64,000 nt of DNA from Todiramphus chloris collaris. Taxonomy: Eukaryota > Chordata > Aves > Coraciiformes > Alcedinidae. The DNA lies in contig JANVCC010000270.1 in assembly GCA_025345505.1 (NCBI GenBank), positions 3,304,300 to 3,368,299 of the forward strand, given 5' to 3'. This document shows, in pieces, positions 1 through 13,041 of the stretch; the stretch's first letter is position 1; each line of letters starts with the position of its first letter. The position numbers and the translations under genes were made by a program. The notes below the pieces were generated by a model that was given only the letters and a program-made list of their open reading frames with translations, was not told where the DNA came from and searched no databases.

Positions 1-1134
1 CAGCGAGCCAAATGCCTTGTCCATATGTATGGAACATGTGTCACAAGCACGTTGTTGCTGAAAATAGTCTGCTGCTTAGGGCTGCCCTCGATTCTTCCCA
101 TAGGTGAATTGTTCTTTATATAACTTTAGTTTCCTCCACAATAGCCCTTTGATACTCCCTCTTTCCATAAACCCGTAAGAAAATAGAAGAGGAATTAGAA
201 TAGGACAGTTAAAAAAGCAGGGAACAAACAGCAGCAACAGTTGTCTTACAGTCCCAGTTTATCCCTATCCTGAAAAAAAAAAAAAAAAAAGCCATAAAAG
301 CAAAAATACTACTTCCAAAAAACAGCCACACAAATCCACTCTCACTGATGGAGCTGATTCATTACAGGATATTTGTTATTTCAGGCTTGATTTTCGTGGA
401 GGAAAGTAACATATTTCCTGCTGCTGTTACTGGTGTTTGGAACATAATACATTGTGAGTATCAACAATCCAGAAAACAGTTCACCTATAAAGAGCTGGCT
501 ACTGCGACCAAGACAATACCTGAAGCATTGAAGAGAATCAGTAGACAGTAAGACAAGTAACCCTCTTTTTGGTTTTTTTTCCTCTGTAAGTTGCAGAATA
601 TAGGAAAAACATTATAGCACTGATTTCAGCTCACCAGCTCAAATGAGGCACCCTGAAATAGAGGTCGTGGGTGAAACCTTGTCCTCGGTTCTGCTGGAAA
701 GATTCCTCTCGAGTTTTCTCTCTACAAAAGCACAGAGATGTACCACAGCCCAGAACTGGGCTCTCAGGCAGCATGTGAAGCATTTTACACATCAAGAAGA
801 TTTACAACAACTAAATCCTACTTTGTCTCCCTGTTGTTTTGCTCTTTGCCTGCCTGAAGTCAAGGGATACCCAGGCTCACATCTAGACACACAACAGGGC
901 CAGCTGGGAGAAGCTTCTAGCTGGGAGATACTTTAAGGCTGGTCAGTCAGAGTCACATTTAAGATCTTCTGTCCTTATAACAAATCCAAGACAACTCTCC
1001 AGGCTACCAAAACTCCGGATTGAACCCAACACCAGCCCGCCCTTAACATACAAATCAGTTTGTGTCCCAGTCCCCCACATCAGACAGCTGGGGCGCTGGT
1101 TCTATAAACTGGAGATAACCCAGTTCTGAGCAAC
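1..1134. other. Unique non-coding DNA, left edge
   Basis: No gene is recognised. The stretch holds an 18-base A run at 273-290 and otherwise mixed unique sequence. Two short open frames (348-551 and 643-936 on +) have no recognisable domain and no convincing splice signals. The right side stops at an assembly gap, so continuity cannot be judged. Confidence 0.6.
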
Positions 1135-1534
1135 NNNNNNNNNNNNNNNNNNNNNNNNNNNNNNNNNNNNNNNNNNNNNNNNNNNNNNNNNNNNNNNNNN
1201 NNNNNNNNNNNNNNNNNNNNNNNNNNNNNNNNNNNNNNNNNNNNNNNNNNNNNNNNNNNNNNNNNNNNNNNNNNNNNNNNNNNNNNNNNNNNNNNNNNNN
1301 NNNNNNNNNNNNNNNNNNNNNNNNNNNNNNNNNNNNNNNNNNNNNNNNNNNNNNNNNNNNNNNNNNNNNNNNNNNNNNNNNNNNNNNNNNNNNNNNNNNN
1401 NNNNNNNNNNNNNNNNNNNNNNNNNNNNNNNNNNNNNNNNNNNNNNNNNNNNNNNNNNNNNNNNNNNNNNNNNNNNNNNNNNNNNNNNNNNNNNNNNNNN
1501 NNNNNNNNNNNNNNNNNNNNNNNNNNNNNNNNNN
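1135..1534. other. Assembly gap, 400 N
   Basis: Exactly 400 undetermined bases. The round length suggests a scaffold gap of estimated or placeholder size. The flanks are ordinary unique sequence, so the sequence does not show why assembly failed here. The open frame that spans it on the - strand is an artefact of N translation. Confidence 0.99.
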
Positions 1535-2184
1535 TCTTGCAACATTTGGGCTATGCTTTTATTCACAAATAAAATTTACTGAGCATTGGAAGATTAGGAA
1601 AAAGCAAGATGTGCTTAACACTTGATGGACTTTATTGAAAATTTAGAACAAGCAAGGCTTAACTTAGCTCTAAAACTAATAAATACTTTAGTTGCTTTGT
1701 GTTATGGGTAGCATTCAGTGGCTTGCATGACTAATTAAACAATCTCGAGCTTGCTTTGAAGGCTAAGCCATCCTAAATGGCTTTAAATTACATTCTATCA
1801 AGCTAAGCTTAGAATTAAAATCCTCATTTGTAATAATGAATTTTACTGTGTATAAATGCTACTAGAGGGGCTGTGTTGGGAAGTTTAGTGATCTGAATGG
1901 TTTCTGGCCCTCACACAGACATACAGAAATCCTGGCTTCGTCCCAGATGAAGTCTCCATCAGCGTTAGGAGGTGAAGCTCCTCAGGGGAGGGGAAGAAAA
2001 GTGCTTCTGGGGGAGTTTTGCATAGGATGGCAGCTCAAGCACGTGCAACAAGCATGCTGAGGACTTTTTTGGAGCACATCAGTTTTAATCCCCAAACCAT
2101 ATGAGTCAGCAGAGGCATTCCAAAAATACAAATGCTTTTGGAGGAGAATGGTTTTTCCTCCCTTCAAATAATGAATTCATCTTT
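1535..2184. other. AT-rich unique DNA, conserved-element-like
   Basis: No gene is recognised. From about 1590 to 1860 the sequence is AT-rich, has no low-complexity runs and contains several TAAT/ATTA homeodomain-type cores, for example near 1730 and 1835. Its texture resembles conserved non-coding elements near vertebrate developmental genes. That is a visual judgement, not a measured conservation score. Confidence 0.35.
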
Positions 2185-2660
2185 TCATAGAATCATATAC
2201 TCACTTTGGTTGGATGAGACCTATAAAATCATCAAATCCAACTGTTAACTCAGCACTGCCAGGGCACCACTGACCCATGTCCCTCAGCACCACGGCTTTG
2301 AAATGCCTCCAGGGATGGGGACTCCACCCCTGCCCTGGGCAGCCTGGGACAGACCTAGACAACATTTTTTGTGAGTAATTTTTTCACCCAATATCCAATG
2401 TAAACATCCCCCAGTTCAACTTGAGGCCCTTTCCTCTTGTTTTATCTCTTGTTCCTTGGGAGAAGAGACCAATTCCCATCTTTCTACAACCTCCTCTCAG
2501 GGAGTTGCCAAGAGCCAGGTCTCCCCCGAGCCTCCTTTTCTCCAGGTTCAACAACCCCAGGTCCCTCAGCTGCTCCACACCAGACTTGTTCTCTAGACAC
2601 TTCCCCAGCTTCACTGCCCTTCTTTGGACACAAGCCACCAACTTTTTCATTCTTATGGCA
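2185..2660 (-). mobile_element. CR1 LINE fragment, 3' end, minus orientation
   Basis: The left boundary reads TCATAGAATCATA, the reverse complement of the CR1 3' terminal 8-mer repeat. Internal CR1 landmarks follow in order: 'cactgacccatgtccctcag', 'ccagggatggggactccacc' and 'cttgttccttgggagaagag'. The copy is 5' truncated at about 2660, as is usual for CR1, and keeps only the 3' untranslated and distal part, with no intact reverse transcriptase. Several short open frames on both strands lie inside it and should not be read as genes. Confidence 0.9.
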
Positions 2661-4784
2661 GGACCGGATCTGAGCTTGTAGGAGAGGCACAACAGACCAC
2701 TCTTCCTTTTGTCTGCTTCCTGCAGCACATGTGGTGTGCTCAGGCAGCTTGAGTCACTGCCCATTAAACAATACTTTCTCCACTGCTTTCAGTAAACTAT
2801 CCTCAAAATCCTGCCTGGCATCTCCTTGCAGTTAACTGTTTTTTTCTGTGCCTGCATTCACAAAAAGGGAGAATCTTTTTGGGTTCCCCCCCCCATGATC
2901 ACTTTCTCCACTGACCTGGTGGCTGAGAAACACCCTACATTTTCACTGTTTGTCTTTTCTCTCAGCCCTTCCACAAACCACGATGTGAAGCGACCCGTGC
3001 TTTCACTGCCGTGGCTCTGCTTTGTTTTCTTTCCTCCTTCCCAGGCTCATTCATGTGTAGGAGGCTTTTGATCCCCGGTTTAGCTACTCGCCCTTGCTTC
3101 ACCCAACCATAAGCAGGGGCAGGTACTTACGTAAACTACAGTTGGGTCCTTGCACCCTGCGCACAACAAGCACCAGTCTTAAGCCATCGACAACTGCCCT
3201 CTACTTCAAGTTGCCCCTTTGCAAAATAAACCACTGGTAGAGAGAAAGGGAGAAATGAGACGTGTCGATATACAGTGGGCAAAAGCAAGGAACTCTGTCT
3301 GGGACCCCCTAGTCTCCCAGTTTGCTTCTCATGCCAATGCACAGGTCCCATTGACCAAGGCCTGAGGCCACCAGTTGCATCCAGCACACACAGACACACC
3401 AGCTCTGCTCCAACTCACCTCCCTGCTGCTGGAAGCTGGGTGCCACTAACTAGCCCCAGGTTCTCCCTTAATTACATCATGAGGTGGGAGGGAGCTGTGC
3501 CTCTCACCTGGGGAGGAGTTGTGCTCAAAGCTGCTGACCCCCCCATCCATTCTTTACTGTCAAATTCACATTTAATCCCCGTGACACGAGAGCATAGAGC
3601 TAAAGCTTTTGTAGCCCCTGAGCAGCACTGCAACCTTGGCCTCTTCCATTTTCTGATGTATCTTCTTTAATATCTGCAGATGACATCTTTGAGCACCTGT
3701 AAAACCAATATGAGGTCTAAGAGAAATCAGAGCATTACCTTCCACTACACGGCAAGAAAAAGAAAGAGAAAATAAATGCTGTTATTAGATATGGATTTAC
3801 TTAAGGAAAATATTGATAGAATCTGAACAAACCCCTACAGTTCTGTGCTGTGGATAGTGCAATAATGAAAAATATTATTGGATATAAAGGAAAGTTATGA
3901 CACTATAATGTAACACAGACAAGTGAGAAGACATATCAGTCATTATCTAGAATACAGTGGACTCCTGTGGTTTCATTTTTCATTACTGATTTAATGTATT
4001 TACAATGCTACATGATAAAAAGTGAAAAAGAACAATAAGAAGTGAGCATCAGGAGAACAAAACAGGATCTGCAGAATTCAGAGATTTCAATAAGTTACTT
4101 GAGAAAATGTCCGAGATCCCTTGAGAGCCGAATAACATCCATTAACATCCAATAAAAGATCTAATAACAGGAACATAAAAGAAACGGGGAAAAGAACATT
4201 TTAATAAACACAAATTATGAAACACATTTCTTTACATACCGCAGTTCTGCTGAAGGAAATTATTTCATGGAGAGCAATAATCATTTTTGCTAAGAAAGGA
4301 TGCTTTGCCAGCGTCGGCTCAGCCGTCGCGCTCCCGTGATTCAATGTAGGGCAGTCTATTCTGAGCTCTCTCCTGACCCCTTAACCCTGAGGGTCTTGAA
4401 GCAGGACTTCTTGTGGCCATGTCAAGGACAAATAACCCCGTGCAAATAAACAGGCTTACACCACAGTAAAACCTCGCTTTGTTTGCTGGGGAAATGCTTA
4501 TAAAGGTTCCCTGTGTGTCTTCTGGGGCAGAGTCATAAGGCAGCAAATACAAGCCAATGCCACCTCGAGCTTGGTGGTTGTGCTCAGGTCAAATGGTTTC
4601 CCAAGGCTAAGTAGAATGAAGTGTCTTCAGAGCTCATTTAGCCACAGGTCAGCTAGTAGCAATACTTAATAATAAAAAAAAAAGGCAAAAAGCTGGTATC
4701 AGGAGTGTATCAGGGAACCCTGACCAAGACCATGGTGAAATACGGCCATAGGTTGCCTTCGAGTGTGTAGGAGTCTTGGTATTT
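2661..4784. other. Unique non-coding DNA
   Basis: No gene or recognised repeat. A short C run lies near 2886 and an A run near 4673-4683. The 3700-4270 part is AT-rich with many short A and T runs. Open frames at 3136-3399 (-) and 3275-3670 (+) overlap on opposite strands and carry no recognisable domain. The GTAAGT-like site near 3125 on the - strand and the GTGAGT near 3415 have no matching upstream acceptor. Confidence 0.55.
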
Positions 4785-4904
4785 TCATAGAATCATAGAC
4801 TGGTTTGGGCTGGAAGGGACCTTAAAAATCATCTAGTTCCCACCTCTCTTCCATGACAGGGACACCTCCCCCTAGACCAGGTTGCTCAAGTCCCCAAGGC
4901 CCAT
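4785..4904 (-). mobile_element. CR1 LINE fragment, extreme 3' end, minus orientation
   Basis: Begins TCATAGAATCATAGACTGG and continues with 'tttgggctggaagggacctt', the reverse complement of the CR1 terminus. The match then follows the family through 'gacacctccccctagaccag'. The copy is only about 120 bp, so the truncation is severe and nothing coding remains. Confidence 0.92.
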
Positions 4905-6775
4905 TTTCTTTGCCCTGAGTGAGAGTTATTGCGTGTAATAACTTTCTGAAAAGCCTAATTTAAGATTGGCCATCTTCTATTTTTATCAGCGTTTTTCATG
5001 TATCTTATAGAAGAAGATATATTAGTAAATTCAAGTGACTTCACAGAACACTTTCAGTGATATTTGGGTACCAAATGTCCTGCTACAATCTTCAAATTCT
5101 TAATTGTAAAGCTCCACGTTCGACCATTGCCCCACAAGATCCAACCTGCGGAGACCACCGTGTGACTAGGAAGGAACCCTGCCCACTTGCACATGTGGAA
5201 ACAGGTTGGGAGGAGATAGGAGATCCTCTATTAATACCAAATGAAGGAAAACTCCACCTGCCTGCAAAATTATCCTCACCAGTAATATTTCCTTCAAAAC
5301 CAAAAGCTTTCCCGCAGCTGTTTTGACCAGCTTGTGCTGCATTGTTGTGTCTGTGAAACGTAATTAAGGGCTTACCTGCTTGGGGGAAATGAAGGGTCTG
5401 ATTAAAAGTTACACAAAAGAATGGAGGGGTGTGATAAGGAAGGGCATGAGCCAGCAATATTGGAAATAAACAGTAGAAATACTTTCAGACCTAGCATTTT
5501 ATAATGGAAGCAGCTTCTCTTCATGCTCCTCACACTTGGCAAAGAGTTTTCTTTCTTAAAAATACCCCCCGAGGAAGTCTGGGAAGGTTTCCCCAAATTA
5601 CTTGTAGCAGAGGTGAAAGCCGTTTTCCTGGATACCTTTGGATATTTTATTTGTCACCAATTTCTACTGTTGTTTTTCCACAGCATTTTGGGACACCTGA
5701 AGCTTGATTGGTGTGGATAGATGCAAACCATCTGTCCCCTTTCCAAAGAGTCAGGATTTCACTCATAAGCTCTCCCCCTCCCTCTCTTTCTCACACACTG
5801 AGGTGAATTTTCACCACCTGAGTTTTCCTTCTTTTTTTTTTTGGCTTGATGAGCTGTGTCATCTGTGACTGAATGCCTTCAAGTATCATTTAAGCCTATT
5901 GCCACAGTAAAGAAATACTGGAAGTAGCAACTGTTCAAGAAATGTTCTCTGGTCCCCTTAGCAATGCAGAGCTTGATTTGCAGCACTGGCGAACAGGAAA
6001 AATTCTGGCTGGGGTCTTTAGGAATTATGTTTTCTCAGCATCCCCGAAAAATCATACGTTGGGTATCTTGGGTTGAAATCCACAATGGGAGGCAGCAGTG
6101 TATGGAAATCCAGCCTTATGTGCATTGGAGACTGAAAATTTTCACCCTGGACTCTCCATAAAAGAAAAATTTCTCCAGAGGGTTTTACAGCATCCTGTCA
6201 GATGTTTGGTACTTAGTGGGGAAATAAATAAATAAATAAATTCACTGATTATAATGGAATATTGGGTCGTTTATTTCTCTTGGAAAAGCATGTTGAAAAG
6301 ATACCATTAAATGAATCTCAATGGGCAGTACATATGGTTGGTAAAATCTATTTTAAAGATGGCTTTAATTGACAAGCCTATCGCTATTGAAAAAAAGAAT
6401 GAAAAACACATGAAGCCAGACATCTTTGTTAAACTATTAAGTGTGAATTCATAGCTGGACATAGTGCCTGTGTGTGCACAGTTCATTAACTGCACAGCTA
6501 TTTGGTCCAAGGCATTTACAAGCTCTTCTGTGGAAACTTGAGGAGAAGGAACCTATGAAATCTTCCGGATTTACAGAGCAGTGAGCAGAGCTTTTAAATA
6601 CAGACAACTGCTCAGCCTCAGACTAAACTCCTTAAAGTGTGTTTGTAAATCCATATCCCCACTAGGGATAGAGAGAGACACTGTTGAGGTTCCTCTGGCA
6701 ACATCTGCGGGACTTTCTGTGTCAGTTGTGGGTCAAGGACTAAGCAGCTAATGGGCAGCATTGGCACCATTGCAG
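4905..6775. other. Unique non-coding DNA
   Basis: No gene is recognised. An (AAAT)n microsatellite sits at 6222-6240 and a T run near 5831-5841. Open frames on both strands between 5057 and 5720 overlap each other and are unsupported. A good - strand donor-like GTAAGC lies at about 5372-5377, but no acceptor with a polypyrimidine tract pairs with it. Confidence 0.55.
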
Positions 6776-6900
6776 GGGAGGTTGCCCGGGGCTCTGAGCA
6801 CCCTGCTCTAGCTGCAGATGGCCCTGCTCCCTGCACAGGGTTGCACTGGATGGCCTTTCAAGCTCCCTTCCCACCCAAACCAGTCTGTGATGCTATGAAA
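6776..6900 (+). mobile_element. CR1 LINE fragment, 3' end, plus orientation
   Basis: Reads through 'gggttgcactggatggcctt' and 'cttcccacccaaaccagtct', ending in 'gtgatgctatgaaa', a diverged form of the CR1 terminal repeat. The left limit is approximate because the upstream part has drifted. It is a dead, 5'-truncated copy. Confidence 0.8.
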
Positions 6901-9640
6901 CTTGGGTAACCACTGATGGTGGCACTGGGTTCAGCTCAACCCTGCAAGGGCAGCTTCCCTCCCTGCAGTGCCATCTGTACCTCCAGAGCATGCAAAACCC
7001 AAAAGGGGATAGCTGGGGCAGGAGAGCCAGGTCACCCTTCTGAGCCCTTCTGCAATGCAGCTTGTCCTTTTGAGGCAGGGTGTCATAAGGAATAGGGCCA
7101 GGTCCTAAAAATGTGAAACCACATCTGAACCGCATTGAATGCATAAGCATTTCATTTTTAAGGCATGCAGCTGATCCCTACTTTTGAACATATTCCCATT
7201 GGTATGGCCGGGAAATGCTAAAAGCAGGTGTCCAGCCCCTGACTTTGGAGTGTGCAGGGAGGATGTGCTCGCTGTGAGCTGCAAACCCATCTCTGTGCCC
7301 TCTGAACACAGCACTGGGCAGGTATAACACCAGACAACCCACACTGGGCAGGTATAGCACCAAAAAACCCACACTTGGTCCTTCCCTGGTGAAATGTTCA
7401 GCGTCCTTCTCGCTCAGCTATTGACAACATGTTTCCTTGTTTACTACATCCATTGTTTCCTTTCACAGACGCCTCGCATTCGTTTAAACCCTTTCACAAA
7501 TGCTACATTCATTTGAAGCTGAAACAGCTTCCACGAGGATTGCAGCTAGACCACACATTTACACACAGAAACCAGACTCGGTCTTGCTGTGGATTGTCTG
7601 CATATTTACTGCAATGCTCATTTTCTTCTCTGAATAAAAGTGCAGATTTGTTTCCTCCGTTATTTGCCAGCGCTGTTACCCAGCCGCATTCTTCCTTTTG
7701 GTTGTATAATCTGTGTCCTTCTCTGATCCTCTCCAAAGCAGACGAGTCGTTTGTGACTCCAGGGCTCCGTGCTGTCGCCACCACAACCTTCCCTTTGCAG
7801 TACCTGTAAGATACCATTGGGTCTCCAAGGGGACACCCTTTCCTGCTGGGGTTGATTGCTGTTGCTCTTGGGGAGTCATGCTACTGATGTTTAACGTTGA
7901 CTAAGCTCCTGCTCTGGCTCATTAAGATACAGTGGAGGTCTTCAGTGCCCAGGATGACCATGTAGACATTGAAGATGGACTTGGCCATCCAGAGCAATAC
8001 CAGAGGAGCTGAGGCAGGTGATACCACAGCCCTTCCTCTCTCCTCACCTTTGGTTTTTCAGCCTGGGAGAGGAGAAGGGCTGGGAGATGGGGGCTTGTGC
8101 CTGAAGGCTGCTGGTGCTTGGGGAGGTGAGGACCATGCAATTGGTACAGCCCTTTGAACCCCATCAGGCCAGCCTGCTGGGAGGCTTTGCAGAGGGACGC
8201 ACAAGCTGGTTTTAATGGACTTTGTGGAGTCTGAGAGCTGCCTTGGCTGCCTGTGTAAACACAGCCAGTAATACCACTGATGTAAAACTCGTGTCGTGAG
8301 ACAAGAATCAAACCCTTTTTATATCCCCCTGTACCTTGTTTAAAGCTTTATCGGGCAGATGAATCAGATATCAGACTCCTAATGGCACAAGCATAAGGTT
8401 TCACCAAATCTCCTGCTGCTCCCCCAGCACGGGCAGAGCAAGAAAGGAGAGTATCAGCTCCTGGCCACCCTTCCTTATACTGCTGTTGGGGTTGGAGGAG
8501 CTGCTCAAATGCTATTTATTCCCACTGCAGCCACTGTATGCCATGCATGGGCTTATAGTTGAAAGAAGAGATCAACCCCGGGAAGGGCAGGCAGCTCCTT
8601 GGGGCAGATGTAGAAAATGCTGACAGTGTTCAATCTGCACCTGCATCACTGACCAGATATTGAGGATGCTTTGATCAGATGCTGAGTGACACCTTTGCAT
8701 TGCTGATAGTCCCCAGACTCCTAAAATCTGAGTTGGGAACTGTCTCAGGTGAGTTTAGTGGATCCAAGAAGGGATACTCTGCCAAGAGGTACCATGATGT
8801 GTAAAAGCAAATGAAATAAAGAGAAATGTTCATTTCTGGGACCTTTTCATGAGTGGACATATTTAAGGACATCTTTTTAACTACAAGAAACTTCTGCTTT
8901 GAGCTGTGCCACGTTGCCTTGTAATCTTCCAGGTGTCCTGTCCATTGGTGGTTTTCTTCAGGAGCAGGGTAAATCTCTTGCTCCTTAGGAGGTCAGCACC
9001 TTGCCTCTCATCAGCCTCCCATCAGGCAAAAGAATAACATTAATAAATTGTTGTGTCTGAGGCACCAAGTGCAGTAGCGAAATTGTTCTCCTTGGACAGC
9101 ACTTCCATGAAAGTTTACTGATATGGCTTTGGTAACGTTACTTGAGGTGAGGAAACCTAGTCCTAAACCTCGTGGGCTTGCTGTGCTGACCTGGGTTTAT
9201 GGCTTACAGCTTAATTCATTGCAAGTCGACTACAACTGTAGATGTTAAAAAGGGAACCCAGGGGAGCGCTGTCGATAAGGATCTTTCTTCAAGGGCAGGA
9301 ATAAAAAGAAAGAAATGTAAATGGAGTCACACAGGTGGGTCTTAAAACGAAAGAAATCATTTCCATTAGTAAAATACTCCATTTCTACTCTGAAGATTGA
9401 TACTACAATTTGTGTAGCTCAAAGCCACTCGTGCCTTTCCCTCACTCTTCAGATAGACAGATAAAATTCCAATTCATTTCAATGGAAGGGTTTCTATTTA
9501 AATGCTGTTGCTATAATCAGTCTATTAAAATGGAAGGTGTTAATTTCCCAGTAATCACAACACTTTCTTTCTCTTGCTATCTCCCAATTGAAAGGACAGC
9601 CTCATCCTGCACGGTTAAAATGTAGTAATGCATTTAATGC
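6901..9640. other. Unique non-coding DNA with one short tandem duplication
   Basis: No gene is recognised. Apart from the 30-bp duplication at 7312-7371 I see no repeat family. Open frames are dense on both strands between 6893 and 8311, but they overlap, lack domains and have no splice context. The distal part (8600-9640) is moderately AT-rich unique sequence. Confidence 0.55.
7312..7371. repeat. 30-bp tandem duplication, two copies
   Basis: The unit starting 'cactgggcaggtata' occurs at 7312 and again at 7342. The two copies differ by a few substitutions (for example 'aacaccagac' versus 'agcaccaaaa'). Two copies suggest a local slippage or duplication event, not an expanding minisatellite. 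No function is implied. Confidence 0.85.
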
Positions 9641-12600
9641 CAGGCCATGATTTTAGACCTCCAGCTGTTTTACTGGTTGTGTAAGTAAAAATAAGATAAT
9701 GTTATGCTTGGTAACCATGGTTTTTGTAGGCATTCACATTTTACAAATCACTGCACAGTATGCAAACCATTATATATATTTTAAATGTTTAAAATCAAGC
9801 CTACTAGGAGTCTACCACTTCCATTATTTAAGGAGGGGGGAACTGCTAGACTGTGAAGAGTGATATATTCTATCAAGCTACTCAGCGGAGTTATCAGTGC
9901 AAATCATGTGAAAAAATGTGCTTCGGCGAGACAAGGAAGGAGTATTCTCTGCTGTGAAAAAAAAAGTGTGCTGCAGAAAGCTAGATGGAGTCGTTGGTTT
10001 GGTGTAATACATGAGTAAAATCTTATTTGTTCAAATAATAATATAAAAAAAAAAAGGGGGGGGGGGGAATGAATGGCTGAGAGAAGGCAACCATGAAGTA
10101 CTGGTTCATTCTCTCGCTGCACAAAAAAACATGCTTCTGCTTCAAACAAAGGAATCGAGTCTCATCTCCTGCGATTTTAGCCAGGTGTAGCTACTCATCT
10201 GGGCAGAGATCTCCCTGATTTATCCAGGCAGGAGCACCAACAAAACCAGGGTCACGAAGAAGCAGCTTATTGATTCGTTCCGTGCGCGCAGGCAAGAAAA
10301 AAAATACGACACCTCGGCGGCGCGATCATAAGCATGTAGTTAAATCCAAGCAAACCTTCACTGGAATATTTCACGTAAGAAAACACTGGTAAGTGGAGCT
10401 CCTGACAGCTACGTTTCCAAGAGCATCTGCTTTCAGAAGCAGCAGCCATTCAGAACAAATGTTTTTGGAGGCAGATTGCGCTGCTCTGATGAGGAGAGCG
10501 GGCAAAGATAATGGATAGTACTCGGCTGCACCTGAAATTGCCTTTAAAGTTCAGTATGAAATTTGTAGCAGGACTAGGGAAAAAAATGGCCTCTGCTTGT
10601 GCTGTAATTTTTCAGAGAGCACACACGGAGCACTCTGGACAGTTAGAGCTCTCAATTTTAATTAAAAAATGGTAAGTATTACACAGTAGAGTCAGACCTG
10701 ATTAATCGAGGTGGAGCTGGGTTATGTGTATGTCTGCGAATACAAATGCTTTGGGTATTAATCAGGCTTGCTGTATTTATTTATTTTACATATTTATTCA
10801 CGTTGACCCCTGTTTGCCAACCTCCAGCATTCAAAACCATCAATCACAGCACTGGCTTACAAAAAAAAAAACCCAAAAAAAAAAAAAAAAAAAAAATCCA
10901 GGGGAGAAAAAAAAGAAAAACAACAAAAAAAAAAGGTCTTTTTCAAACCATAGTCTTTCTGTTCTTTGTTCTTTTCATCTTGAGGATGCATTTGGGTTAA
11001 CTTCAGAGCACTTTCTTCACCACAGAAAGGAATAGCAAACAACGTACTCCCCTCCACCCCCTAACAAAAACCAAAACAAAACAAACGAAGAAACTCTGAA
11101 GTTTAAGCCAATAACCCCTCTTCATGACTGGGAGTGGTAATTAAAACTTTGACTACAGCACAAATTGCATATGAGCGTGGTGGCAACACCAGCTTTAGTC
11201 ATCTCCTGAGCTGTGCCCAGAAGGTCCCCCAAAGGTTATTGTAGCCCAAGAGCTCAAAGCAGGTATTCTGGCACCATTGCTCCACATTACCTGTTTGAAG
11301 GTAGGTTTCAGCAATGGGAGGAGCCCATTTGGTTAGCTTTAAATCAGGAATATCCCCAACTGCTGCTCTTCATCAGAGGAGGAGTTTCAGCCCCACGTCC
11401 TGCTCATCTTCCTATTTCATTGGGAAGAGAAAGATGGGGAGCATCCAGAGAGCTTGTCTGCCTGTCTCCTGCCTCTGGCGTGGTCTGTAGGCCATCTTCT
11501 TTCCCCAGCAAAAAAATATCTGAGATAGGGAAGAGGAAGTGTTTCAGCATCTTGAGTTGAATGGGAGGAGGAGTGGGTTTAGCCTGGCACAGCAAAGTGA
11601 AAACAGACAGAAACAATTTCCATCAGGAGTGACCACAGTGGCCCCATATCATTGGAGGGTTTGTTATTTACTTCCCTGAATTAGTGCTTGCAACTATCAG
11701 GACAAACATCTTGAAACATTCTTCTTCACAGTGGGCAACCTAGGAGTCTCACAAGATGAAAATCACATCTACAGCTCAATTCAAATTCTGACTTTCTCTA
11801 CGTTTTGGCCACAAAATAGTAATTCCCCAAATCATACCCTCTTCGTTCTTCTGGAAGTATCTCAGAAATGCTTTAATGGTGATTTTCACACACTCCATCT
11901 GTGAAAACCTGCTATACGAGTGTTATTTCCTTTTAACAGACATCTGACAACTTTGCTTAACAAACGCACCCACACAGAGCGGGATTTTATCTATATGCTT
12001 TGCATTCTTGAATTCCCTAAATTACTAGAAAAGAGCTACGTAAATAAACAGGTTCCAAATACCACCTTCCCCCCAACACACACACATTTTATGGGTGAAT
12101 CTGTCTGCAAAGTAAAAATAACTATTCGTCTTCATACAGCGTTTCCAACTACGAAACGACTGGCTGCTTGTAGAGTGGTAGCTGTGTCTTTGTGTTTGTT
12201 CAGTGTCTTGCAAACGAAAAAGAAAATAAAAATAATAAAAGCACCGTCATTAGAACAAGTTCAACCTCTCCGACAAATAACATCTGCTAACAAGATGTCC
12301 CTACATGGCAGATGAGCACCCGCTTCCAGACTCAAACTACCGTTGTAAAGTACGTGTATACACACGAGTTAATGAAACTGTGGTCTTTGGTGTCTGTTTT
12401 AACTTCAGTGGGGCTCACTGGAGATTACACAGATTTCCATCTGATGAACCGATGTGGTCTCATCCCGTTGTACTTGCTGTGTTCCAGAAGGAAATGCTTT
12501 TATGTGCCTGAAGAAAGTGAGAAATAAAAATGCATGTGTGGTTTCAGAGACCAGAAAAAGAGGTCTGAGCTATAAAGGACTCAAAGGTGCATCCAGTTTT

Positions 12601-12958
12601 TTACTGGCCCACAGGTCATCACGGCACAGTGCAGCAGTGATCAGTTCTGGTAAGGGCAGCCCCAGCAGTGGTCAGTCCATGGCTCTTATTTCCTACAGAC
12701 TCTGTGTTTAGACCTCTCTGTCCCTTCACATTGCCCAGTTGCTTCTGAAGCCGTCTCTTACGTTCAACCAAACCAGGAGGCAGAATAAAGTTGTCCCTAT
12801 GAGTTTTATGACAAGAAGTGGAAGGGAAGATGCAAGAACTTGTTAGTACCATTTGAGGGAAGAGCAAATGAGATCTGTCTCAGTGACAGGGGATCCACAC
12901 AATAAGGAGCTATTGGAAACCAGGCTTTGTTCTTTCTGATGCTCATGGAACTATTTGT
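9641..12958. other. Unique DNA with A-rich and A/G tracts
   Basis: No gene is recognised. An A run followed directly by a G run lies at 10045-10067, and an A-rich low-complexity tract at 10857-10934. AT-rich sequence around 10600-10740 and 12000-12300 has the texture of conserved non-coding DNA. Short lysine-rich open frames near 10724-11035 are translations of the A-rich tract and are not genes. Confidence 0.5.
10857..10934. repeat. A-rich low-complexity tract
   Basis: A near-continuous run of A interrupted by short C, G and T breaks. It could be a decayed poly(A) tail of a retroposed sequence, but no recognisable element lies upstream, so simple low complexity is the safer reading. Confidence 0.85.
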
Positions 12959-13041
12959 TTAATCGTGTTTTCTATTCAAAAAAGGATTTTGATGCAAAGG
13001 ACAAACACCAAAGCAACCCTTCTTTTGCAAGAAATCCTCAC

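Noticed and set aside
1102-1566. 154-codon open frame on -
   Set aside because: Almost entirely N; the stop-free length is an artefact of the gap.
9705-9725. RFX X-box at GGTAACCATGG
   Set aside because: Only one half-site matches; the second half is degenerate, so the call would be weak.
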